This document shows, piece after piece, positions 32,128 through 41,126 of a stretch of 64,000 nucleotides of DNA (position 1 is its first letter; every line of letters begins with the position of its first letter). The stretch comes from CAVQGZ01 sp942491665 (GTDB lineage: Bacteria; Actinomycetota; Actinomycetes; Jiangellales; Jiangellaceae), in the NCBI GenBank assembly GCA_942491665.1, contig CALOBR010000005.1, positions 1 to 64,000 on the forward strand, given 5' to 3'. The notes under the pieces are model-generated. The model did no database searches and was not told the origin of the DNA. It worked only from the letters and a program-made list of their open reading frames with translations. The position numbers were made by a program, and so were the translations under genes.

Positions 32128-33762
32128 TCAGGTGGTGCGCATGCTCCGATATCTCGTGACCAGGGCCGCCGTGGACGAGTCGTGGGCGCTGAGGTCGATG
32201 TCGCCGTCGGCGGTGAGCTCGGCGCCGATCCGGGTGGCGAGCACCTTGCCCAGCTGCACCCCCCACTGGTCGAACGAGTTGATGCCCCAGATCACACCCT
32301 GGACGAACACCTTGTGCTCGTACAGGGCGATGAGGGCCCCCAGCGTGAAGGGGTCGAGTCGTTCGGCCATGATCGTCGTCGTCGGCCGGTTGCCCTCGAA
32401 CACCTTGTGCTCGACCAGCGCGGCCGGGACGCCCTCGGCCTCGACCTCGTCGCGGGTCTTGCCGAACGCGAGGGCCTCGGTCTGGGCGAAGAAGTTGGCC
32501 ATCAGCAGGTCGTGATGCACGCCCATGTCGTTGCCCGGGTGCACGAAGCCGATGAAGTCGGCTGGGATCAGCGTCGTTCCCTGGTGGATGAGCTGGTAGT
32601 AGGCGTGCTGACCGTTCGTGCCCGGTGTTCCCCAGACGATCGGACCGGTGTCGTAGTCGACCCGCTGCCCGCCGAGTGTGACGGACTTGCCGTTGGACTC
32701 CATGTCGAGCTGCTGCAGGTAGTCCGCGAATCGGTCCATGTACTGGCTGTAGGGCAGCACGGCGTGGCTGCACGCACCCATGAAGTTGCGGTACCAGACG
32801 CCGAGCAGGGCCAGCAGGATCGGGGCGTTGGCCTCGGGCGGAGCCGTGCGAAAGTGCTCGTCCACCGCGGCGAAGCCGTCGAGCAGGCTGCGGAAGCCCG
32901 CCGGACCGATCGCAACCATGACCGACAGGCCGATCGCGGAGTCCATGGAGTAGCGCCCGCCCACCCACTCCCAGAAGCCGAACATGTTCGCAGTGTCGAT
33001 GCCGAAGGCGGCGACCTCGTCCGCGGCCGTGGACACGGCGACGAAGTGCCGGGCGACGGCATCCTCGCCGAGGGCGTCGGTGAGCCAGCGACGGGCGCTG
33101 GCCGCGTTCGTCATGGTCTCCAGCGTGGTGAACGTCTTGCTCGCGATGATGAACAGCGTCGTCTCGGGGTCGAGGCCGCGCAGCGTCTCGGCCATGTCGT
33201 CGCCGTCGATGTTGGAGACGAAGCCCACCGAGATGGCTGGGTCGCAGTACGGGGTCAGCGCGAGCACGGCCATGGCCGGCCCGAGGTCGGAGCCGCCGAT
33301 ACCGACGTTGACCACCGAGGTGATGGGCTTGCCCGTGGCGCCCTGCCAGGCCCCCGCGCGGATGGCGTCGGCGAACTCACCCATCGAGTCCAGAACGGCG
33401 TAGACGTCGGGGACCACGTCGGCACCGTCCACCTCGACGACGGCGTCGCGGGGCGCGCGCAGGGCCGTGTGCAGCACCGCACGTCCCTCGGTGGTGTTGA
33501 TCGCCTCTCCGGCGAACATGGCGTCGCGGGCCGCGGCAACGTCGACGGCTGCGGCCAACCCCTGGAGCAGGGCGAGCGCCTCGTCGTCCACGCGGTGCTT
33601 GGAGTAGTCGATGGTGAGGCCGGCCACCTCAAGCGTCATGCGCGTGGCGCGGTCGGGGTCGTCGGCAAAGAGCTCGCGCAGGTGGACGGGCTCGAGCGCG
33701 TCGGCGTAGCGGCGCAGCTCGTCCCACTGCGGACGGGTGGAGACGAGAGGGGTGTCGGGCAT
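32128..33762 (-). CDS. pgi: Glucose-6-phosphate isomerase
   Basis: 544 residues, the normal length for the enzyme, which interconverts glucose 6-phosphate and fructose 6-phosphate in the cytosol. Signature segments are present: GIGGSDLGPAM (sugar-phosphate binding), ASKTFTTLETMTNA, FGFWEWVGGRYSMDSAIG (signature with catalytic Arg), the catalytic Glu region GTPGTNGQHAYYQLIHQG, and near the end NSFDQWGVQLGK with the catalytic Lys. The ATG at 33762 has AGGGGG at good spacing. It is divergent from the LolA-like gene with 88 bp between. The 125-bp gap to the PI-PLC-like gene shows nothing further. Confidence 0.96.
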   Translation of the reverse strand: MPDTPLVSTRPQWDELRRYADALEPVHLRELFADDPDRATRMTLEVAGLTIDYSKHRVDDEALALLQGLAAAVDVAAARDAMFAGEAINTTEGRAVLHTALRAPRDAVVEVDGADVVPDVYAVLDSMGEFADAIRAGAWQGATGKPITSVVNVGIGGSDLGPAMAVLALTPYCDPAISVGFVSNIDGDDMAETLRGLDPETTLFIIASKTFTTLETMTNAASARRWLTDALGEDAVARHFVAVSTAADEVAAFGIDTANMFGFWEWVGGRYSMDSAIGLSVMVAIGPAGFRSLLDGFAAVDEHFRTAPPEANAPILLALLGVWYRNFMGACSHAVLPYSQYMDRFADYLQQLDMESNGKSVTLGGQRVDYDTGPIVWGTPGTNGQHAYYQLIHQGTTLIPADFIGFVHPGNDMGVHHDLLMANFFAQTEALAFGKTRDEVEAEGVPAALVEHKVFEGNRPTTTIMAERLDPFTLGALIALYEHKVFVQGVIWGINSFDQWGVQLGKVLATRIGAELTADGDIDLSAHDSSTAALVTRYRSMRTT

Positions 33763-33838
33763 GTCCCCCTTTCTAGTCGACGTGGCGCGGTCGCGTCTGG
33801 CAGCCGGGCACGAACGGGCGCCGCGGTTGGCGCCGACG

Positions 33839-33844
33839 TACAGT
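33839..33844 (+). promoter_or_regulatory. -10 box (TACAGT), leaderless
   Basis: TACAGT lies 6 nt before the ATG at 33851; no ribosome binding site precedes the LolA-like gene. Confidence 0.5.
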
Positions 33845-33850
33845 AGAACC

Positions 33851-34927
33851 ATGAAGTCCTCAGTGCGTTGGCTCGTTCCCGGCAGTGTGATGGCCCTGGT
33901 CGCCGTGGGTGCGCTCGCCCCGGGCGCGTCGGCCGACCTGCCGGCCAAGACACCGCAAGAGGTGCTCGTGATGGCGGCTGAGGCAGATGTCGAGTCGTTC
34001 TCGGGCACCGTCGTGGCCCGTACCGACCTTGGGATCCCCACCGCCCTGCTCGGCGGACTCGGCGGCGAGCCCGGCATGGGCGGCGGCGGGCTCAGCGACG
34101 AGGAGCGCACGGTGCGTGTCTGGAAGGACGGCGACGACCTGGCCCGCGCCTCGGTCGCGTCCCTGATGGGGGAGAAGACGCTGATCCGCAACGGCGACGA
34201 CCTCTGGTACTTCGACTCGTCCAGCGCGACGCTGACCACCGGGCAGGTGCCCGAGTACGACGACGCCGACAAGGCCGACGCGCCGTGGAACGGCGAGGTG
34301 CCCGACCCGGCCGAGGCCGCGCAGTGGCTGCTCGACGCGGTCGAGCCCACAACCCAGGTGAGCGCCGGTGACCCGACTGTGGTCGCCGGCCGCGAGGCCT
34401 ACGAGGTCGCGCTGACGCCGCAGCAGGACGGCACGCTCATCGGATCGGCATCGATGGCCGTCGACGCACAGACCGGTGCCGTGCTGCGCGTGCAGGTGAC
34501 CGCAGTCGGCGCGAGTAGCCCGGCGATCGATGTGGGCTACACCGACTTCGACCCGACCGCCCCGTCAGCAGACGTGTTCGCGCTCGGCACCCCTCCCGGC
34601 GCTACGGTCGAGCAGTTGGAGCCCATGGGTGACAAGCCCAGCGGCGACAAGTCGTCCCGCCAGGGCGACGAGGCGGACGTGAGCGTGGTCGGCGAGGGCT
34701 GGACCAGCGTCGTCGTGCTCCCCGCCGACCTGATGACGCCGCCGGCGGACGCTACCGGGGACGCGGCCGGCGACGACCCGCTGGCGATGCTGCCGCCGGA
34801 CGTGCTGCAGCCTGTTGACGGGGGCTCGGTGCTGAGCACCGCGCTTCTGTCGGTGATGCTCGCCGACGATGGTCGGGTGCTGGTCGGTGCGGTCACGCCT
34901 GAGGTGCTCGCGGTCGCGGCCGAGTGA
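33851..34927 (+). CDS. Exported LolA-like protein
   Basis: 358 residues with a signal peptide (MKSSVRWLVPGSVMALVAVG, cleavage after about ASA at residue 28). The mature part has the half-barrel pattern of LolA/LppX-like proteins: TPQEVLVMAAEADVESFSGT, RNGDDLWYFDSSSATL, VVAGREAYEVALTP and SASMAVDAQTGAVLRVQV. In actinobacteria such proteins carry lipids or assist regulators outside the membrane. Its stop overlaps the ABC ATPase start (GTGA at 34924-34927), so the three genes 33851-36751 form a coupled unit, suggesting a lipid- or drug-related exporter with an exported partner. Transcription appears leaderless. Confidence 0.82.
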   Translation: MKSSVRWLVPGSVMALVAVGALAPGASADLPAKTPQEVLVMAAEADVESFSGTVVARTDLGIPTALLGGLGGEPGMGGGGLSDEERTVRVWKDGDDLARASVASLMGEKTLIRNGDDLWYFDSSSATLTTGQVPEYDDADKADAPWNGEVPDPAEAAQWLLDAVEPTTQVSAGDPTVVAGREAYEVALTPQQDGTLIGSASMAVDAQTGAVLRVQVTAVGASSPAIDVGYTDFDPTAPSADVFALGTPPGATVEQLEPMGDKPSGDKSSRQGDEADVSVVGEGWTSVVVLPADLMTPPADATGDAAGDDPLAMLPPDVLQPVDGGSVLSTALLSVMLADDGRVLVGAVTPEVLAVAAE

Positions 34928-35865
34928 GCCCTCTCGCTGTCGAGACGAAAGGCCTCACCAAGAGCTTCGGGTCGCAGACGGTGGTCGACGCCGTCGACCT
35001 GGCCGTCCCCACCGGTGCCGTGTACGGCTTTCTGGGCCCCAACGGCTCGGGCAAGACGACCACGCTGCGCATGCTGCTGGGCCTGGCCGGAGCCGACGGG
35101 GGAGAGGCCAGCGTGCTCGGCCACGCGGTGCCGGCCAAGCTGGCCGACGCCTTGCCGCTGGTCGGTGCGCTGGTCGAGGGCCCCGCCTTCTACCCCTACC
35201 TGTCCGGCACGCTCAACCTGGCGCGCCTGGACGCCGCCGACCCGAGCACCGACCCCAGAACCCGTGCACAGCGGGTCGCCGACGCCCTGCACCGCGTCGG
35301 GCTCAGCGCCGCGGCCGGCAAGAAGGCCAAGAACTACTCCCTCGGCATGAAGCAACGCCTTGGCATCGCCAGCGCACTGCTGCGTCCCCGTGACCTGCTG
35401 GTGCTGGATGAGCCGACCAACGGCCTCGACCCGCAAGGCACCCGCGAGGTGCGCGCTCTCGTGCGCTCGCTGGCCGATGACGGCGCCACGGTGCTCGTGT
35501 CGTCGCACCTGCTGGCCGAGGTGGAGCAGATCTGCAGCCATGTCGGTGTGATGAGCCGCGGACGGCTCATCGCGCAGGGGACGCTAGCCGAGTTCCGTGC
35601 CGACGCCGGGGTGACGGTGCGCGTGCGTACGCCCGACACGGCTGGCGCCGCCGCGACGATGACGAGGCTCGGCCTGGCCGAGGTCACGGTGGCCGGAACC
35701 GACGCGAACACCGTCACCGCGCAGCTCGACGGCCATCCGCCGGAGGACGTCGTCGCGGCGCTGGTTGCCGACCGCGTACGCGTCCAGGAGTTCGTGCAGG
35801 AGTCCCAGAGCCTCGAAGACCGCTTCGTGGCCATCACGGGGGAGGGCTTCGATGTCGCGGGCTGA
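34924..35865 (+). CDS. ABC transporter ATP-binding protein
   Basis: 313-residue ATPase of the drug/lipid exporter (DrrA/CcmA-like) group. Walker A GPNGSGKTTTLRML (about residue 38), Q-loop region VGALVEGPAFYPYLSG, signature YSLGMKQRLGIA (SLGMKQR in place of LSGGQ, usual in this subgroup), Walker B LLVLDEPTNGLDP and switch His in LVSSHLLAEVE are all present. A C-terminal extension (about 225-313) is common in these exporters. It overlaps the LolA-like gene by four bases and the permease gene by fourteen, so all three are translated together. Confidence 0.93.
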   Translation: MSPLAVETKGLTKSFGSQTVVDAVDLAVPTGAVYGFLGPNGSGKTTTLRMLLGLAGADGGEASVLGHAVPAKLADALPLVGALVEGPAFYPYLSGTLNLARLDAADPSTDPRTRAQRVADALHRVGLSAAAGKKAKNYSLGMKQRLGIASALLRPRDLLVLDEPTNGLDPQGTREVRALVRSLADDGATVLVSSHLLAEVEQICSHVGVMSRGRLIAQGTLAEFRADAGVTVRVRTPDTAGAAATMTRLGLAEVTVAGTDANTVTAQLDGHPPEDVVAALVADRVRVQEFVQESQSLEDRFVAITGEGFDVAG

Positions 35866-36751
35866 CGTGACGGCAAGCCCTGGCTCGGTGACGCCACCGA
35901 CGCCCACGCCCCCGACGGCGTCGGTCCCGCGGGCTCCGCGCGGTCGGCTGCTGCGCTCGGAGGTGCGCCTCGTCTTCCGGCGTCGGCGCACCGTGGCCCT
36001 GCTGGCGGCCCTGGTCGCCATCCCGATCCTGATCGCGGTCGCGCTGGCGCTGACGTCCGGCCCCCCACAGCCCGGCGAAGGCCCGCCATTCCTCGACCAG
36101 GTCGCCCAGTCGGGCGCCTTCGTCGCCGCGACGTCCATCGTGGTGGCTATCCCGCTGTTCTTGCCGCTGACCGTGGCGGTGATCGCGGGGGACTCGATCG
36201 CCGGTGAGGCCAGTCAGGGCACGTTGCGCTACCTGCTGCTCGCCCCCGCCGGGCGGACGCGGCTGCTCGCTGTCAAGGCTGCCGTCGTGATGCTGTTCTG
36301 CGTGCTCGCCCCGGCATCGATGGCCGTGGTGGGGCTGGTGCTCGGCAACATCCTGTTCGGCGCCGGTGACGCCGCCAGCCTGTCCGGTGGAGCACTCACC
36401 ACCGCCGACCTCACGGTGCGGATCGGGCTGCTCACGCTCTACACAGCCCTGTCGATGGTGGGCCTGGCCAGCGTCGGCATCTTCGTCTCCACGCTCACCG
36501 ACGTGCCGGTGGGAGCCATGGCGACCACGATCGTGGTCGCGGTGGCCGCGCAGATCTTGGGCGGGCTGTCACAGCTCGACTGGCTGCACCCCTTCTTGCT
36601 CACCAACACCTGGCTGGAGTTCGCCGACCTGCTGCGCTCACCGATCGTCTGGGACTCCTTCGTCGCCAACCTCACGCTCCAGGGGGCGTACGCAGCGGTG
36701 TTCCTGACGCTCGCGTGGGCCCGGTTCACGACCAAGGACGTGCTCAGCTGA
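35852..36751 (+). CDS. ABC transporter permease (ABC-2 type)
   Basis: 299 residues. After a Pro/Thr-rich cytosolic start, about six hydrophobic segments follow, the first VALLAALVAIPILIAVALAL near residue 48. ABC-2-type features are the GDSIAGEASQGTLRYLLLAP loop and the LLTLYTALSMVGLASVGIFV segment. It forms the membrane channel for the ATPase encoded just upstream, overlapping it by fourteen bases. The exported molecule cannot be told. The ATG at 35852 was chosen because it follows GGAGGG within the upstream gene. Confidence 0.9.
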   Translation: MSRADVTASPGSVTPPTPTPPTASVPRAPRGRLLRSEVRLVFRRRRTVALLAALVAIPILIAVALALTSGPPQPGEGPPFLDQVAQSGAFVAATSIVVAIPLFLPLTVAVIAGDSIAGEASQGTLRYLLLAPAGRTRLLAVKAAVVMLFCVLAPASMAVVGLVLGNILFGAGDAASLSGGALTTADLTVRIGLLTLYTALSMVGLASVGIFVSTLTDVPVGAMATTIVVAVAAQILGGLSQLDWLHPFLLTNTWLEFADLLRSPIVWDSFVANLTLQGAYAAVFLTLAWARFTTKDVLS

Positions 36752-38010
36752 GCACCGCGGCGAACGACCGGGAGCTCGACCTGGTGGTGCTCGGCGCCAC
36801 CGGGTTCGTGGGTCGGCTCGTAGCCCTGCACCTGGCTGAGCACGCGCCGTCGCACGTGCGCATCGGCCTCGCCGGACGATCGGCGCAGCGGCTCGAGGCG
36901 GTCCGCGCGACGTTGCCGGGCGCTGCGGACTGGCCGCTGCTTGTGGTCGACACCGCCGACCAAGCCGCCGTCGACGACATGGCGGGTCGTACCGCCATGG
37001 TGCTCACCACCGTCGGGCCGTACGTGGAGTACGGGCACCCGGTCGTGGCGGCCTGCGCCCGGCTCGGCACGCACTACGCCGACCTGACCGGGGAATCGAC
37101 GTTCATCCGGGAGAGCATCGAGCGCTACCACGAGGCGGCGCAGCGGACCGGCGCCCGCATCGTGCACTCGGCCGGGTACGACTCCATCCCGTCCGACCTC
37201 GGGGTGCTCGACCTCGCTGCCCGTGTCGCCGCGGACGGCGCCGGGACACTGACCGACACCACGCTCGTGCTGCTCGGCGGCAGCGGCGGCTTCGGTGGCG
37301 GGTCCGTCGAGTCGCTGCTCGGTGTGATGGCGGCCCGGCGCGACGACGCCGCGACGCGCGCGGCGCTGGCCGATCCGTACACGCTGAGCCCCGACCGGGC
37401 CGCCGAGCCCGACCTCGGTGCCCAGCCGGACGTGCCGGGCGCCCGCTTCGACCAGGTGGCCGAGCAGTGGATCATCCCGTTCCTGCCGCTGGGCCCGGGT
37501 AACGCCCGCATGGTGCGCCGCAGCAACGCCATGCTCGGCTACCGCTACGGACGCGAGCTTCGCTACCAGGAGTCGATCGGGCTCGGTTCCGGCCCGCTCC
37601 GTGCGGCAGCCGCTCGTGTCGGCGGCCTTGGCATGCAGGCAACGGACTGGGCGCTGACGCACAACCCAGTCGGTGCGCCGCTGGCCGGCCTGATCCGCCG
37701 GCTCACGCCACCGGCCGGGGAGGGGCCGTCGGAGGAGATCCGGCTGGCCGGCAGCTTTCGGCTGCAGATCCACACCCGCACCACCACCGGCGCCCGCTAC
37801 GTCGAGGAGGTTGCCGCGCAGGGCGACCCCGGCTACACAGCCACGGCACTGATGATGGCGCAGACCGGGCTTGCCGAGGTGCTGGGGCCAGAGCAGGAGC
37901 GAGCGAACCGACCCACCGGCGTCCTCACACCGGCGGTGGCCTACGGCGCCACGCTCGTGGACAGGCTGCGGGCGGCAGGGATGACCTTCGAGACCCGCCG
38001 GCTGCCCTGA
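36715..38010 (+). CDS. Saccharopine dehydrogenase-like NAD(P)-binding reductase
   Basis: 431 residues. Opens with a Rossmann motif LVVLGATGFVGRLVALHLAE (GxxGxxG), then IGLAGRSAQRLEAVR and ADLTGESTFIRESIERYHE, as in the saccharopine dehydrogenase-like family that includes the mycobacterial trans-acting enoyl reductase. The segment VHSAGYDSIPSDLGVL is diagnostic. The likely role is reduction of a lipid intermediate rather than lysine metabolism, by family knowledge. The start is uncertain: the GTG at 36715 overlaps the permease gene by 37 bases; the homologous region begins at about 36770 and no other ATG or GTG lies between. A near-cognate CTG at 36748 is possible. Confidence 0.85.
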   Translation: MGPVHDQGRAQLSTAANDRELDLVVLGATGFVGRLVALHLAEHAPSHVRIGLAGRSAQRLEAVRATLPGAADWPLLVVDTADQAAVDDMAGRTAMVLTTVGPYVEYGHPVVAACARLGTHYADLTGESTFIRESIERYHEAAQRTGARIVHSAGYDSIPSDLGVLDLAARVAADGAGTLTDTTLVLLGGSGGFGGGSVESLLGVMAARRDDAATRAALADPYTLSPDRAAEPDLGAQPDVPGARFDQVAEQWIIPFLPLGPGNARMVRRSNAMLGYRYGRELRYQESIGLGSGPLRAAAARVGGLGMQATDWALTHNPVGAPLAGLIRRLTPPAGEGPSEEIRLAGSFRLQIHTRTTTGARYVEEVAAQGDPGYTATALMMAQTGLAEVLGPEQERANRPTGVLTPAVAYGATLVDRLRAAGMTFETRRLP

Positions 38011-38022
38011 CGGCCGACGCGC

Positions 38023-38502
38023 TCAGGCGACGACGAGCGCGGCGACCCACCCGGTCGTGATCAGCATGCCAGCAAACAGCTCGATCGCCACCGACAAGCC
38101 GACGGCCCCGAGCGCTGACTTGGTCGCCGGCCACGCCATTGACAGATCCTTGAGCCGGACGAGCTCGGCGCCGAGCAGCCCGAGGATGAAGCCGACGAAG
38201 AAGCCGACGACGGGGATGACGAAGAAGCCGACGATGCCAGCCACACCGGCGACGGCGAGCGTCCAGCCGGGGACACCGGCGTCGGACAAGCGACGTCCGG
38301 GGACGAGGTACTTGAGCACCGTGCTCGCCAGCAGCGCGACGGTCGCGAAGGCCACCACCCACCAGCGGTAGGGGTTGTCGCCGAACACTGCCCAGACGAG
38401 CACCGAACCCCACACGATAACGATGCCGGGCACGACGACGATGACGGTCCCGACGAGGCCGACGAGAATCCCGAGGCCTGTCAGGACGGTCAGCGCGGTC
38501 AT
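38023..38502 (-). CDS. DUF456 membrane protein
   Basis: 159 residues, almost entirely hydrophobic, with two related halves rich in glycine (LVGLVGTVIVVVPGIVIVWG and GIVGFFVIPVVGFFVGFILG), the pattern of DUF456. Family function is unknown; the glycine-zipper helices suggest tight helix packing in the inner membrane. It converges on the saccharopine-dehydrogenase-like gene with a 12-bp gap. The ATG at 38502 is the likely start. Confidence 0.85.
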   Translation of the reverse strand: MTALTVLTGLGILVGLVGTVIVVVPGIVIVWGSVLVWAVFGDNPYRWWVVAFATVALLASTVLKYLVPGRRLSDAGVPGWTLAVAGVAGIVGFFVIPVVGFFVGFILGLLGAELVRLKDLSMAWPATKSALGAVGLSVAIELFAGMLITTGWVAALVVA

Positions 38503-38606
38503 AGCGTCCTAGCCTGCCGCAGGGCTCACGCAGGGATGTCGGAGGAAGGCTACGACACGAACATGTGTCGCGATCGTCCACCGACGCCCAGCGGCGGCGT
38601 TGCGGG

Positions 38607-38816
38607 TCAGCGGGTGGAGGCGTCCTCAGTGAGGCGGTCGGTCTCGTCGACCCACTCCACGGCCATCGAGCGCAGCACCTCGGCGTGCTTGCGGGCGTGG
38701 TGGGCGCAGAAGAGCAGCTCGCCACCAGTCTCGAGACGGACCATGACATAGGCCTGGGATCCGCAACGGTCGCAGCGGTCGAGCGCCGTGATGCGCGGGG
38801 CAACTGCGGTCGTCAT
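38607..38816 (-). CDS. DUF7455 small zinc-finger-like protein
   Basis: 69 residues with DRCDRCGSQAYVMVRLETGG followed by LLFCAHHARKH: CxxC and CxxH pairs about 23 residues apart, so a small zinc ribbon is likely. This short protein is common in actinobacteria, and its function is unknown to me. AGGAGG lies six bases before the ATG at 38816, which fixes the start. It is divergent from parE across 186 bp. Confidence 0.85.
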   Translation of the reverse strand: MTTAVAPRITALDRCDRCGSQAYVMVRLETGGELLFCAHHARKHAEVLRSMAVEWVDETDRLTEDASTR

Positions 38817-38989
38817 GTCGGCCTCCTGAGTCTAGATCAGCGTCTCGTCATCGTTCGCTACGTACAACATAAGACCACGCCGGGGTTGTTCCGTGTCATC
38901 TGAACCGATGAGGTTCGCTCTTGGCGAAGTATTCGCCGACACCCGGACTCGGGCGTGTCGTGAATGTCGGTCGTGTCGGTGCCGGGACG

Positions 38990-38995
38990 TAGCCT
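38990..38995 (+). promoter_or_regulatory. -10 box (TAGCCT) of parE, leaderless
   Basis: TAGCCT lies 7 nt before the GTG at 39003. An in-frame ATG at 38964 would lie upstream of this promoter, so the GTG is the better start. Confidence 0.55.
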
Positions 38996-39002
38996 GCTCG
39001 GT

Positions 39003-41099
39003 GTGACCAAGGCCCTCGGCGAGCAGAGCTACACCGCACGTCATCTGTCGGTTCTCGAGGGCCTGGAGGCGGTGCGCAAGCGTCCTGGCATGTACATCGG
39101 GTCGACCGACTCGCGAGGCCTGATGCACTGCGTCTGGGAGATCATCGACAACTCCGTGGACGAGGCCCTCGGCGGGCACTGCTCCCGCATCGACGTCACG
39201 TTGCACGCCGACGGCTCCGTCGAGGCTCGCGACGACGGCCGCGGCATCCCGGTCGACATCGAGCCACGTACGGGCCTGTCCGGGGTCGAGCTCGTCTTCA
39301 CCCGGTTGCACGCCGGCGGCAAGTTCGGCGGTGGCTCGTACGCGGCGTCGGGCGGCCTGCACGGGGTAGGCGCCAGCGTGGTGAACGCGCTGTCGTCGCG
39401 CCTCGACGTTGAGGTCGACCGGGGTGGCAAGACGTACGCGATGTCGTTCCGGCGCGGTGAGCCGGGCAGGTTCGACGACCCGGCGAGCGGGCCGAGCCCG
39501 GACGCACCGTTCACGCCCTTCGTCGACGCCTCCGAGCTCGCCGTCGTCGGCAAGGTCAAGAAGGGTGTCACCGGTACGCGCGTGCGCTTCTGGGCCGACC
39601 GGCAGGTGTTCCTCACCGACGCGAAGGTCACCTTCGACGAGCTGGCGACCCGGGCCCGGCAGACGTCCTACCTGGTGCCGGGGCTGGCAGTGCACATCCG
39701 CGACGCGCGGGGCGACACCGACGTCGAGCAGGTCTTTCAGCACGAGGGCGGCATCGGCGAGTACGTGGAGTTCTTGGCCGACGACGCGTCGATCACCCCG
39801 GTGCTGCGCCTGACCGGGTCGGGGATGTTCACCGAGACGGTGCCGGTGATGGACACCGCGGGGCACATGGCGCCGACCGAGGTCGAGCGTGAGGCCGTCG
39901 TGGACGTGGCGTTGCGGTGGGGCACCGGCTACGAGACCGAGGTGCGCTCGTTCGTCAACATCATCGCGACGCCGAAGGGCGGCACGCACCTGGCCGGGTT
40001 CGAGCAGGGGATGCTCAAGTGCCTGCGCGAGGCGGTCAAGGTCAACGCGCGGCGGCTCAAGGCCGGCGACGCGAAGATCGAGAAGGACGACGTGCTCGAG
40101 GGTATGTCGGCGGTGGTGTCGGTGCGCCTGGCCGAGCCGCAGTTTGAGGGGCAGACCAAAGAGGTGCTGGGGACGTCCGCGGTGCGCGGCATCGTCGCCC
40201 GAGTGGTCGACACCGAGCTGAAGGCCTGGCTGACCAGCACCAAGCGTGTCGACAAGGCCCCGGCGCAGGCCGCGATGGAGAAGGTCGTCTCGGCGGCCAA
40301 GACCCGCGTGGCGGCTCGGCTGCACAAAGAGACGGTGCGACGCAAGAACGCGTTGGAGACCTCGGCGCTGCCGGCCAAGCTGGTCGACTGCCGCTCCGAC
40401 GAGGTCGATCGCACCGAGCTGTTCATCGTCGAGGGTGACTCGGCGTTGGGGACGGCGAAGCTGGCCCGCAACTCCGAGTTCCAGGCGCTGCTGCCGATCC
40501 GCGGCAAGATCCTGAACGTCCAGAAGGCGTCGGTCTCGGACATGCTCTCCAACGCCGAGTGCGCGGCCATCATCCAGGTGGTCGGCGCGGGGTCAGGGCG
40601 CACCTTCGACCTCGACCTTGCTCGCTACTCGAAGATCGTGATCATGACCGACGCCGACGTGGACGGCTCGCACATCCGCACGCTGCTGATCACGCTGTTC
40701 TTCCGCTACTTGCGTCCGCTGGTCGATCAGGGTCGGCTTTACGCCGCCGTCCCCCCGCTGCACCGCGTCGAGCTCACCAGCCCAGGCAAGGGACAGGACA
40801 AGTACGTCTACACCTACACCGACGCCGAGCTGAACCGGCTGCTGCGCGACCTGGAGAAGAAGAACAAGCGCTGGAAGGAACCGATCCAGCGCTACAAGGG
40901 CCTCGGGGAGATGGACGCCGACCAGCTGGCCGAGACCACCATGGACCCTCGCCGCCGCCTGCTTCGCCGCATCACCCTGCCGGACGCAGCCGTCGCCGAG
41001 GAGGTCTTCGAGCTGCTCATGGGATCCGAGGTGGCTCCCCGGCGCGACTTCATCGTCGAGGGCGCCGCCCGCCTCGACCACGCCAACATCGACGTCTAG
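39003..41099 (+). CDS. parE: DNA topoisomerase IV subunit B (GyrB/ParE paralogue)
   Basis: 698 residues; the ATPase subunit of a type IIA topoisomerase that unlinks or relaxes DNA with the partner encoded convergently. GHKL ATPase motifs: EIIDNSVDEALGG, DDGRGIPVD and ASGGLHGVGASVVNALS; the transducer has the conserved Lys in QTKEVLGT. The Toprim domain has VEGDSALGTAK and DADVDGSHIRTLL (metal-binding Asp). Its length matches the shorter ParE/GyrB2 type. Actinobacteria such as Streptomyces carry this second set in addition to gyrBA, and I assign it to topoisomerase IV on position and pairing. The ATG at 38964 would give 13 extra residues with no homology. It ends 27 bp from the convergent parC. 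Confidence 0.92.
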   Translation: MTKALGEQSYTARHLSVLEGLEAVRKRPGMYIGSTDSRGLMHCVWEIIDNSVDEALGGHCSRIDVTLHADGSVEARDDGRGIPVDIEPRTGLSGVELVFTRLHAGGKFGGGSYAASGGLHGVGASVVNALSSRLDVEVDRGGKTYAMSFRRGEPGRFDDPASGPSPDAPFTPFVDASELAVVGKVKKGVTGTRVRFWADRQVFLTDAKVTFDELATRARQTSYLVPGLAVHIRDARGDTDVEQVFQHEGGIGEYVEFLADDASITPVLRLTGSGMFTETVPVMDTAGHMAPTEVEREAVVDVALRWGTGYETEVRSFVNIIATPKGGTHLAGFEQGMLKCLREAVKVNARRLKAGDAKIEKDDVLEGMSAVVSVRLAEPQFEGQTKEVLGTSAVRGIVARVVDTELKAWLTSTKRVDKAPAQAAMEKVVSAAKTRVAARLHKETVRRKNALETSALPAKLVDCRSDEVDRTELFIVEGDSALGTAKLARNSEFQALLPIRGKILNVQKASVSDMLSNAECAAIIQVVGAGSGRTFDLDLARYSKIVIMTDADVDGSHIRTLLITLFFRYLRPLVDQGRLYAAVPPLHRVELTSPGKGQDKYVYTYTDAELNRLLRDLEKKNKRWKEPIQRYKGLGEMDADQLAETTMDPRRRLLRRITLPDAAVAEEVFELLMGSEVAPRRDFIVEGAARLDHANIDV

Positions 41100-41126
41100 C
41101 CAGCCGACTCACCTGGCGCCTGAGTG